9,248 nucleotides of DNA, taken from the NCBI GenBank assembly GCA_016209785.1, contig JACQVM010000174.1, forward strand, positions 1-9,248, given 5' to 3'. Under the pieces are notes generated by a model, which did no database searches, was not told the DNA's origin, and was given only the letters and a program-made list of their open reading frames with translations. Every line of letters starts with the position of its first letter. The stretch's first letter is position 1. Shown in pieces: positions 1 through 5,741 of this stretch. The position numbers and the translations under genes are program-made. This DNA is from Candidatus Melainabacteria bacterium (lineage in GTDB: Bacteria > Cyanobacteriota > Vampirovibrionia > Obscuribacterales > Obscuribacteraceae).

Positions 1-617
1 GCCTTAAGTACAGGCTGAATTGCCTCAGGAAACAGCTCAAGCGGAATGAGCATGCCTCCAAGAATCATTGTCAGTCTCGAGTAAACGAGCATCAAGCCAC
101 TAGTATCTTCAAGCCAAAATGCCCCAAGCCCAATCAGAAAATTGGCCAAAAAATCTAACACAAAGGCAGTAGGAAGGCTCACGGCAAATATCATGAGCCC
201 CAAAGCACTTACTTCCATCGGACCAATTAAAACAAAAGTGATAATTGCTCCTACTGATAAGTTTAAAGCAAAACGAACTAGCCTCTCACCGCTTGTGGTG
301 CTCAAGCAATACAAAGGATAAAGCAATGGACGAGTCAGTTGCACTGCCAGTGTGCCTGTTCGTACGTCCTCGTCAACTACCTGAGCTATACGTGGGGCTG
401 ACAAGGTAATGGATTCTGTCACACACAGATACCATAGCATCTGGGTTAAGGTTAGCCCTCCTAGTTTTGCAGCACCCATCTCACCATAAGTGACCTGCCA
501 CAAGCGCAAGAAGATATAGAGAATCACCCCTAAAAAGATGACCCTGCTGGCCACCTCGCCTAAATAGGCAAGGTGAGACCTTGCGGCAACAACAGCTATT
601 GAAATGTATTTGCTCAC
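1..617 (-). CDS. ABC-2 type transporter permease (PF06182/DUF990-like), C-terminus cut by window edge
   Basis: Integral membrane subunit of an ABC exporter, paired with the ATPase encoded just upstream (864-1871). I translated this stretch by hand: an open frame of 205 residues runs from GTG at 617 to the left edge with no stop. Hydrophobic segments lie at about residues 24-38, 52-66, 114-132, 137-165 and 183-197. Recognisable blocks are GTLAVQLTRPLLYPLY (88-103), FWLEDTSG (167-174) and GGMLIPLELFP (187-197), all typical of the ABC2_membrane_6 family, whose members are usually about 260 residues; roughly 55-60 residues are missing. The GTG start is chosen because an in-frame TAA lies six bases upstream (621-623), the frame gives the expected N-terminus, and GGAG at 628-631 sits 10 nt before it. 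The GTG overlaps the TAG of a small ORF in the upstream repeat. The substrate cannot be read from sequence. Confidence 0.9.
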   Translation of the reverse strand, partial: MSKYISIAVVAARSHLAYLGEVASRVIFLGVILYIFLRLWQVTYGEMGAAKLGGLTLTQMLWYLCVTESITLSAPRIAQVVDEDVRTGTLAVQLTRPLLYPLYCLSTTSGERLVRFALNLSVGAIITFVLIGPMEVSALGLMIFAVSLPTAFVLDFLANFLIGLGAFWLEDTSGLMLVYSRLTMILGGMLIPLELFPEAIQPVLK

Positions 618-718
618 TATTTAAGCGCTCCGTCGGCTGCGTCCCTTGCCTCCTCCGCGCGATCACCTCGCTCGGCGGCGGACGGCTCCTCGCAGTCCTT
701 GCCTCTCTCGACTTCCAT
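617..718 (-). CDS. Repeat-encoded small ORF 2 (33 aa), overlapping the permease start
   Basis: This open frame begins with ATG at 718-716, six bases after a perfect GGAGG (725-729). It ends at TAG 619-617, whose last base is the first base of the permease GTG. The predicted 33-residue peptide starts MEVERGKDCEEPSAAERGD, is very rich in Glu, Asp, Arg and Ala, has one Cys (residue 9) and no membrane segment. Its first 24 residues equal those of small ORF 1, because both lie in the 87-nt repeat. The peptide may have no function of its own; translating it could carry ribosomes to the permease start (translational coupling). The ribosome-binding site and the stop/start overlap are direct observations. 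Expression is inference, and I recognise no family. Confidence 0.4.
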   Translation of the reverse strand: MEVERGKDCEEPSAAERGDRAEEARDAADGALK

Positions 719-733
719 TTCTAACCTCCGTCG
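647..733 (-). repeat. GC-rich 87-nt repeat, copy 2 (permease-proximal)
   Basis: This stretch matches 790-876 over 87 bases with a single mismatch (720 versus 863). It is about two thirds GC by hand count, clearly richer than the flanking genes. On the coding strand it carries GACGGAGG, then ATG and the first codons of small ORF 2. Past its coding-strand end, 621-646 resembles the end of the ATPase gene (AGGGAC, CGACGGAG), suggesting a unit of roughly 100 bases present in two full copies plus a partial one. Confidence 0.9.
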
Positions 734-741
734 GCTGCAAA

Positions 742-861
742 TCATCCAGATCCGTTCCGGCTGCGGCGTTCCTTGCAGCCTTCACTACCTGCCTCCTCCG
801 CGCGATCACCTCGCTCGGCGGCGGACGGCTCCTCGCAGTCCTTGCCTCTCTCGACTTCCAT
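742..861 (-). CDS. Repeat-encoded small ORF 1 (39 aa), two bases after the ATPase stop
   Basis: ATG at 861-859 lies two bases after the TAG of the ATPase gene (866-864) and six bases after GGAGG (868-872), so the Shine-Dalgarno sequence is inside the end of the ATPase gene. The frame runs 39 codons to TGA at 744-742. The peptide is charged and low in complexity: residues 1-24 match small ORF 2, then it diverges to a basic tail ending ERRSRNGSG. The divergence comes from about 50 extra bases between the two repeat copies; the 143-nt copy distance is not a multiple of three. No known domain is visible. It is either a real microprotein or a non-functional ORF carried by the repeat that maintains translation through the operon. 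Confidence 0.35.
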   Translation of the reverse strand: MEVERGKDCEEPSAAERGDRAEEAGSEGCKERRSRNGSG

Positions 862-876
862 TCCTAACCTCCGTCG
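790..876 (-). repeat. GC-rich 87-nt repeat, copy 1 (ATPase-proximal)
   Basis: This is the second copy of the 87-base repeat, 143 bases from the first and nearly identical. Its coding-strand start overlaps the last codons and the TAG stop of the ATPase gene, so it supplies part of that protein's C-terminus. Near identity of both copies suggests recent duplication or gene conversion. About 56 bases (734-789) separate the copies and contain a further degenerate piece of related sequence (CCGGCTGCGGCGTTCCTTGC on the plus strand, compare CGGCTGCGTCCCTTGC at 635-650). Confidence 0.9.
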
Positions 877-1871
877 CCTTTGTCCCTCGGCTCTCCTAAA
901 GCTTTCTTTTCTTGACTATATATATGAGCAATGACCTCCTCCAGTGGAGGATCCTCAATGGAAATATCAGCAACCGAGCCAATCTTCAGTATCTCGGTCA
1001 TGACCTTTTCAACGGGCATTACCTGTGTATCAACTTCAAGCTCAAGTGTGTATCCTGCAGCTTTAATAATCGTGACACCTGGAAGCTCCACTAACCCTGG
1101 AATGTGGTGAAACTTCACATTTAGAACCTTGGAACCAAAATACTGACTACGCAGCTTCGCAACCTCGTCGTCCAGCACAATTTGGCCATGATTTACAACA
1201 ATCACCCGCTGGCTCACACTTTCTATATCACCAGCATCATGGCTGGTCAAAAACACAGTGAGTCCGTCCTCATGGTTCCACTTTGAGATAAGATCTCGCA
1301 ATTCTTGCCGAGCAACAACATCCAACCCAATGGTTGGCTCATCAAGAAAAAGAACCTTAGGATTGTGGATTAAGCTTGCTGCAATCTCAGCACGCATCCG
1401 CTGACCCAGTGACAATTTACGGACAGGCGTATGCCAAAATGGGGCTATGCCAAATCGTTCTACAAGCATATCCCGACGCTTCTGGTAATCTCTCTGGTCT
1501 AATTTGTAAATTCGAGAGAGAACCTCAAAGGTATCATGCGGTGGTAGATGATACCAGAGCTGGGATCGCTGACCAAACACAGCTCCAATGTGATAGGCAA
1601 GTTGTCCACGCTCACGCCAAGGTGTAAATCCAAGCACTTGAGCTGTCCCTGCTGTAGGGTGCAAGATGCCTGTAAGCATCTTTATCGTGGTTGACTTTCC
1701 AGCACCATTTGGTCCAATGAATGCCACAGATTGACCAAGTGGAACTGTCAGGCTTATGCCATCAACGGCCACAACCTCCACACACTTACGTACAAGGCCA
1801 TGCCTTTGCTTAACAACAAAAGTTTTGCATAAATCTTTTATTTCAACTGCTGCTTTCATAGTCGATATCAA
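864..1871 (-). CDS. ABC-2 type transporter ATP-binding protein
   Basis: Cytoplasmic ATPase that powers an exporter with the permease at 1-617. All nucleotide-binding motifs are intact: Walker A GPNGAGKST (53-61), Q-loop near Q101, signature LSLGQ (153-157), Walker B VLFLDEP (173-179), D-loop GLD (182-184) and switch His211. About residues 215-320 form the C-terminal accessory domain usual in DrrA/NatA-type ATPases. The last residues, about 328-335 (PRDKGDGG), come from DNA resembling the GC-rich repeat and look acquired; related proteins would normally end near HIY at 316-318. The start shown is TTG at 1871, with GAGAAG eight bases upstream. ATG at 1859 (four residues shorter) is the alternative, but no Shine-Dalgarno stands at the right distance. 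Substrate unknown; the family exports drugs, polysaccharide or lipid-like compounds. Confidence 0.93.
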   Translation of the reverse strand: MISTMKAAVEIKDLCKTFVVKQRHGLVRKCVEVVAVDGISLTVPLGQSVAFIGPNGAGKSTTIKMLTGILHPTAGTAQVLGFTPWRERGQLAYHIGAVFGQRSQLWYHLPPHDTFEVLSRIYKLDQRDYQKRRDMLVERFGIAPFWHTPVRKLSLGQRMRAEIAASLIHNPKVLFLDEPTIGLDVVARQELRDLISKWNHEDGLTVFLTSHDAGDIESVSQRVIVVNHGQIVLDDEVAKLRSQYFGSKVLNVKFHHIPGLVELPGVTIIKAAGYTLELEVDTQVMPVEKVMTEILKIGSVADISIEDPPLEEVIAHIYSQEKKALGEPRDKGDGG

Positions 1872-1897
1872 TTTATTATCTTCTCAAAATACTTGAA

Positions 1898-1921
1898 GCC
1901 TCCCTTGTTAGGAAGGGAGGC
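1898..1921 (-). terminator. Strong hairpin ahead of the ATPase gene; terminator or attenuator
   Basis: A perfect nine-base-pair stem, GCCTCCCTT with AAGGGAGGC, closes a six-base loop. On the minus strand it is followed by a moderately T-rich tract (TTCAAGTATTTT). It ends 26 bases before the ATPase start and lies downstream of the TTGACA promoter at 2038-2065. It could therefore terminate read-through from the glutamine synthetase/PH genes, act as an attenuator of the ABC operon, or both. The T tract is imperfect, so termination efficiency is uncertain. Confidence 0.5.
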
Positions 1922-2037
1922 TATTGTGCTTTCAACTAAACATATCTAACTACTTATGTGCACACATACAGCTCCCTTCTGCCTCTGAGCAAAAGATTGA
2001 TGTTAATTGCATGTATACTGCGTGACACATAGTTCTT

Positions 2038-2065
2038 ATTCTCCATAAGACATCCTAAATGTCAA
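2038..2065 (-). promoter_or_regulatory. Sigma70-type promoter for the ABC transporter operon
   Basis: On the minus strand a perfect -35 box TTGACA (2065-2060) is followed after 16 bases by GAGAAT (2043-2038), four of six matches to TATAAT. Transcription would start near 2031, giving a leader of about 160 bases before the ATPase. The leader contains a perfect inverted repeat TATGTG-N2-CACATA (1955-1968) and the hairpin at 1898-1921. No other good promoter was seen in this 262-base gap. Confidence 0.45.
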
Positions 2066-2133
2066 CCATTTTCTGCTCTTTGTAATAAAGAATTCTCAAG
2101 GTCCAACAACTGACCTACACTACCTAATCAATA

Positions 2134-2682
2134 CTAATTCCCTAACTTCCCACTGGAATACCGTCTGATAAGCCCTTCAACAGTACTGGCATCTGATATT
2201 CCCACTAAAGAAATTCTAGGATAGTATGTATCGTCTGAAGTTATGGCAACACTTGCCTTTCTAGCCTTTTCCCCAAAAACTTGTACATCTTTTACATTCT
2301 CATACGCTAAAGAGACTATGTCATTGCTTTTGTCACACTTAACAATAAGTACACGGTCACTAGTCACAACATACAAAGTCCGCTGTGCCCCAATATAGCG
2401 TGAGCGCAGCAAAACAAAACAGCACAATGCATCACCTAGGATAAGTGAGCCCACCAACAAGTAAAAAATGGTGGCATTGAGAGCCAGATCTTCGGGTGCC
2501 AACACTTTAAACACATACAGCAAAAAACATACCGTAAGACTTGCTATGCTTGCCAAGGCAATCAACATAACCACTGGCAAACTTTGCTTCATTATACATT
2601 TTGGATCAGGAGACCCTGACCACAAGAGCTTTTCTCCTGGTTTCAGCTTGGATTCAACTAGACGCTGCAACTCAAAATTCAT
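2134..2682 (-). CDS. Small membrane protein with bacterial PH-like (bPH2-type) domain
   Basis: Predicted 182-residue inner-membrane protein. The N-terminus has LKPGEKLLWSGSPDPK (13-28), a motif common in bacterial PH-domain proteins. Two hydrophobic segments follow, at about 34-58 and 70-92, separated by a short loop. The C-terminal part begins RTLYVVTSDRVLIV (101-114), the usual first strands of a bPH2 fold (PF03703-like), and continues in a beta-rich region to about 175. The ATG at 2682 is preferred over the in-frame TTG at 2685, because the TGA of the glutamine synthetase gene (2684-2682) overlaps it by one base (TGATG), a classic coupling junction. This implies co-translation with glutamine synthetase. 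The function is unknown; membrane anchoring or sensing linked to nitrogen metabolism is a guess from context. Confidence 0.75.
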   Translation of the reverse strand: MNFELQRLVESKLKPGEKLLWSGSPDPKCIMKQSLPVVMLIALASIASLTVCFLLYVFKVLAPEDLALNATIFYLLVGSLILGDALCCFVLLRSRYIGAQRTLYVVTSDRVLIVKCDKSNDIVSLAYENVKDVQVFGEKARKASVAITSDDTYYPRISLVGISDASTVEGLIRRYSSGKLGN

Positions 2683-4892
2683 CAATATATGTAGAGCATT
2701 TCTCTAAACTTTGGCAACGGCCACACTGAATCGTCCACTATCAGCTCCAGCTCATCGGATATAGCACGTACAGCATTCATAGCCGGGATAATCTTCTGCT
2801 GATAAAACTTAGTATGAGCATACAAATCACCGTTGCTATGTTCTGCTTCTTTGCTTAACGACTCTAGTTGATCAATGGAAAATTTAAGTTTGGATATCTT
2901 TTCACAAAGATCCAGCAGCACTTTTTCGTGCGTTGAGCTATCAAGACGCCCATTCTTTTGAAGCGCTTGGACAGTAGTAGAAATTGTCGCAGCAACCCTG
3001 CCTTGATAGTCAATAGCTGCAGGAAGAATCATTGTAGTGGCTATGTTAATTGTAAGCTGAACCTCAACATTGATGGTCTTGCAATAACTCTCCAACATAA
3101 CATTGTAACGACTCACCAGCTCTTCTTCATTGAGCACACCATAACGCCCAAAGAGCTCCTTGGATTGGGGTTCAACCAGGATTGGCAATGCCTCAACTGT
3201 ATTTCGCAAGTTGGGAAGCCCACGCCGCTGGGCTTCCTTATGCCACTCATCGCTATAATTATCACCATTGAAAACAACACGTTGGTGTTGAGTCAACGTT
3301 TCCCTGACCACTGCCTCAACAGCCTTATTGAGGCTCAGTCCTTTTCTCGTGGCTTCCTCAATCTTGCCGGTCATATATTCTAGCGATTCGGCAACGATCG
3401 TGTTCAACACCGTATTAGGAAAAGCTATTGACTGACTGGCACCAACTGCTCGAAACTCAAACTTGTTGCCGGTGAAAGCAAAAGGCGATGTCCGGTTACG
3501 ATCAGAAGCATCACGCGGCAATTCGGGCAAAGTTGACACACCAATCTCTATAGACTTGCCTGACTTGTTGCCAGACTCAACTTTGCCTGCAATGAGGCCC
3601 TCAACCACCTCTGCCAATGTGTCACCAAGATAAATGCTCATAATGGCCGGTGGGGCCTCATTGGCTCCCAACCTATGATCATTGCCCGCAAAGGCTACGC
3701 TTGCCCGGAGCAATTTTCCATGTGTGTCTATGGCTCTTATGATGGCAGTTAAGAAAACCAAGAATTGTTCGTTTTCATGCGGTGTGTGTCCTGGTTCGAG
3801 CAAGTTGCTCCCTCTATCATCAGCTAATGACCAATTGTTGTGCTTGCCACTGCCATTGATACCAGTAAACGGCTTTTCATGAAACAGACAACGGAATCCA
3901 TGCTTTTGGGCTGTTCTCCTAAACACCTCCATAAGAAGCATGTTGTGGTCTGTAGCAACATTGCTTGGCTCAAACACTGGTGCCACCTCAAACTGACCAG
4001 GCGCCACCTCGTTGTGCCGAGTTTTTACCGGCACACCTAGCTTGTACAACTCACATTCAGTGTCCATCATAAACGCGAGCACACGCTCCTTAATAGAGCC
4101 CCAGTAATGATCTTCCATCTCCTGCCCCTTGGGAGGCTTTGCCCCAAACAAGCAGCGTCCAGCATTTATGAGATCGGGGCGTAGGAGATAAAACGCCTCG
4201 TCAATCAAGAAATATTCTTGCTCTGGACCTACCGTACAGGTAACCCGGCTGACCTCTTTATTTCCTAAAACATGCATCAGCCGTACAGCTTGCTTGCTAA
4301 TGGCCTCCAAAGAGCGAAGAAGTGGGGTTTTCTTATCTAAAGCATGTCCACTAAAAGCACAAAAAACTGTAGGAATGCAAAGCGTCTTGCCATTTATGCT
4401 GTCCATGAGAAAGGCAGGACTTGTAGGATCCCAACCTGTATAGCCTCTAGCTTCAAAAGTAGACCGAATCCCGCCAGACGGAAAGCTCGACGCATCTGGT
4501 TCACCTTGAATAAGGTTTTTCCCTGAAAACTCTAGAATCCACTCATCTTCCCCCGCTGAGACCAGAAACGAATCATGTTTTTCAGCTGTAAGCCCTGTCA
4601 TGGGCTGAAACCAGTGGGTAAAATGAGTAGCTCCCCTAGCTAATGCCCAGTCTTTCATGGCATTGGCAACAATGTCAGCCAGTGATGGGTCAAGCCGCTC
4701 TCCCTGGTCAAGACAACGAGTGAGAGCCCGGTACGCAGCTTTGGGTAACAATGTGCGCATGACCGCACGACTAAACACATTGGAACCAAAAACTTCTGAA
4801 ACAGGAGTCCTGCGGTAATCAATAGAGCTTGCCATTGGCTGCCGGCTTTGAATTGTTTGAATAGCCCCTCTGCGTCCGTTGACCATTTTCAT
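2682..4892 (-). CDS. glnN: Glutamine synthetase type III
   Basis: Makes glutamine from glutamate, ammonia and ATP in the cytoplasm; the large class III enzyme assembles from subunits of about 700-730 residues. With the chosen start the protein has 736 residues. Visible class III blocks are FTHWFQPMTG (91-100), EPDASSFPSGG (131-141), GPEQEYFLID (222-231), NEVAPGQFEVAP (294-305), KPFTGINGSGKHNN (340-353), GNDHRLGANEAPPAI (403-417) and NRTSPFAFTGNKFEFRAVG (466-484), so active-site regions look complete. The frame stays open to GTG 4976, but that codon adjoins a probable -10 box. ATG 4892 has AGGG six to seven bases upstream; ATG 4835 is a shorter alternative with no clear ribosome site. It overlaps the downstream PH-like gene by one base. 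A near-consensus NtcA site upstream suggests nitrogen control. Confidence 0.96.
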   Translation of the reverse strand: MKMVNGRRGAIQTIQSRQPMASSIDYRRTPVSEVFGSNVFSRAVMRTLLPKAAYRALTRCLDQGERLDPSLADIVANAMKDWALARGATHFTHWFQPMTGLTAEKHDSFLVSAGEDEWILEFSGKNLIQGEPDASSFPSGGIRSTFEARGYTGWDPTSPAFLMDSINGKTLCIPTVFCAFSGHALDKKTPLLRSLEAISKQAVRLMHVLGNKEVSRVTCTVGPEQEYFLIDEAFYLLRPDLINAGRCLFGAKPPKGQEMEDHYWGSIKERVLAFMMDTECELYKLGVPVKTRHNEVAPGQFEVAPVFEPSNVATDHNMLLMEVFRRTAQKHGFRCLFHEKPFTGINGSGKHNNWSLADDRGSNLLEPGHTPHENEQFLVFLTAIIRAIDTHGKLLRASVAFAGNDHRLGANEAPPAIMSIYLGDTLAEVVEGLIAGKVESGNKSGKSIEIGVSTLPELPRDASDRNRTSPFAFTGNKFEFRAVGASQSIAFPNTVLNTIVAESLEYMTGKIEEATRKGLSLNKAVEAVVRETLTQHQRVVFNGDNYSDEWHKEAQRRGLPNLRNTVEALPILVEPQSKELFGRYGVLNEEELVSRYNVMLESYCKTINVEVQLTINIATTMILPAAIDYQGRVAATISTTVQALQKNGRLDSSTHEKVLLDLCEKISKLKFSIDQLESLSKEAEHSNGDLYAHTKFYQQKIIPAMNAVRAISDELELIVDDSVWPLPKFREMLYIY

Positions 4893-4976
4893 AATTTGCC
4901 CTGCCTGCTGTAAAAACTTCCTTCTAGAAGTCATGAATAACAATTGCTGACACTTAATTATCGCCCCAAGAGGCAC

Positions 4977-5016
4977 AACCTACCACAATCTCTTTAAATT
5001 ACGTAATGATCAGTAT
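4977..5016 (-). promoter_or_regulatory. Possible NtcA-type activated promoter of glnN
   Basis: On the minus strand ATA-N8-TAC (5016-5003) differs at one base from the NtcA consensus GTA-N8-TAC. Twenty bases later comes TAGGTT (4982-4977), which fits TAN3T; cyanobacterial NtcA-activated promoters use a gap of about 20-24. No good -35 box is present, as expected for such promoters. The site partly overlaps a 10-bp palindrome ATTACGTAAT (4998-5007). Transcription would begin near 4970, about 78 bases before ATG 4892. By rough hand estimate a match this good would turn up by chance in fewer than one in ten gaps of this size. Confidence 0.35.
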
Positions 5017-5119
5017 CGGACAGACCTTTCCATGTAACATCTTTTGAAGATGCCACCCACGTCACCGCTTGCCCAGCAACCGCCAGGAACGCGCAAGGGA
5101 GCCAACACAGCTATCATGG

Positions 5120-5533
5120 CTAGATCCCAAGGGCTTTTAGTATCACACGCTTCTTGCGCTGCCCGTCAAACTCAGCATAGAAGATTTGCTCCCAAGGACC
5201 CAAGTCAAGCTTGCCCTCAGTCACAGGAACCATCACCTGGTGACCAATCAGCAGTCGCTTCAAATGTGCATCCCCATTTGTTTCACCTGTGTCGTGGTGA
5301 TGATACTTAGGATTGAAGGGTGCTAAGTCCTCAACCCACTTGTCTATGTCCTTTATAAGCCCACCTTCCCAGTCATTGACGTAGACCCCGGCAGTAATGT
5401 GCATGGCAGACACCAGTACAAAACCTTCCTGAATCCCTGATTCCTTGATAAACTCAGCCACCTCATCGGATATACGAATGTATTCACGGGGTTTCTTGGT
5501 GTTAAACCAAAGGTACTTAGTATGTGCTTTCAA
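5120..5533 (-). CDS. yjbQ: YjbQ/UPF0047 family protein (secondary thiamine-phosphate synthase-like)
   Basis: A complete 137-residue member of PF01894; family members are about 130-140 residues. Diagnostic blocks are [10 protein letters not shown] (45-54), [16 protein letters not shown] (78-93), GHQ (97-99), GPWEQI (112-117) and EFDGQRKKR (121-129). The conserved His and Asp residues expected to line the active site or metal pocket are present. E. coli YjbQ shows weak thiamine-phosphate synthase activity, hence the usual database name, but the physiological reaction is unsettled. Translation starts at TTG 5533, supported by AGGGA seven bases upstream; no ATG fits the conserved N-terminus. No thiamine gene is nearby. 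It ends 227 bases before the glnN start and has its own promoter, so it is probably an independent unit. Confidence 0.93.
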   Translation of the reverse strand: MKAHTKYLWFNTKKPREYIRISDEVAEFIKESGIQEGFVLVSAMHITAGVYVNDWEGGLIKDIDKWVEDLAPFNPKYHHHDTGETNGDAHLKRLLIGHQVMVPVTEGKLDLGPWEQIFYAEFDGQRKKRVILKALGI

Positions 5534-5598
5534 CGCTTGATCCCTGTACTCTTACCTTCAACAGTTACACAACCAGTCTATGTAATGTTGTTGCTGGC

Positions 5599-5622
5599 TT
5601 TGTAAACTTACAAATTCTATCA
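5599..5622 (-). promoter_or_regulatory. Extended -10 promoter of yjbQ overlapping a 16-bp palindrome
   Basis: On the minus strand TGATAGAAT (5622-5614) matches the extended -10 form TGnTATAAT with one mismatch in the hexamer, and no -35 box is needed. Directly after it lies the perfect palindrome TTTGTAA-GT-TTACAAA (5614-5599), centred on the expected start of transcription near 5607. A palindrome there is the usual place for a repressor operator. The start codon is about 75 bases downstream. The repressor is not identified. Confidence 0.45.
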
Positions 5623-5673
5623 TTGTGGACTAGTAAGTCTCTGGCCCATATTGAGTACGTAAGCTATTAGCAA

Positions 5674-5698
5674 AGAGTGCCTTGTTCCAGGCCGCTCT
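5674..5698 (-). terminator. Weak hairpin after the 479-aa gene
   Basis: An interrupted stem, AGAG/CTCT plus GCCT/AGGC around a six-base loop, lies 44 bases after the stop of the gene ending at 5742 and before the yjbQ promoter. On the minus strand only two T residues follow it, so it would be a poor intrinsic terminator; its position is its main support. Confidence 0.25.
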
Positions 5699-5741
5699 CC
5701 ATTTCTTACAAAGATCACTCCTCCACTACTTCGGCAATGTC

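Noticed and set aside
481..666. Minus-strand 61-codon frame starting in the repeat and running against the permease
   Set aside because: It overlaps the permease gene in another frame; the permease frame gives clear family motifs.
646..899. Plus-strand open frames across the GC-rich repeats
   Set aside because: They arise from lack of stops in GC-rich sequence, have no ribosome site, and oppose the operon; the minus-strand frames have good ribosome sites.
2958..3383. 141-codon plus-strand frame inside glnN
   Set aside because: It is antisense to a highly conserved enzyme region, and its product has no recognisable features.
4893..4976. Tat-like motif SRRKFLQ in the upstream extension of the glutamine synthetase frame (from GTG 4976 or ATG 4934)
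   Set aside because: No hydrophobic segment follows the twin arginines, the enzyme is cytoplasmic, the GTG at 4976 touches the probable -10 box, and neither start has a proper ribosome site. A start at 4892 fits better.
5038..5052. Hairpin CATCTT-N3-AAGATG after yjbQ
   Set aside because: A six-pair AT-rich stem with no T tract in the minus direction; too weak to call a terminator.
5070..5085. Sigma54-like element TGGC-N8-GGCA on the minus strand upstream of glnN
   Set aside because: The GG/GC spacing of ten is right, but the -24 and -12 boxes lose most other consensus bases, including the TT before GC.
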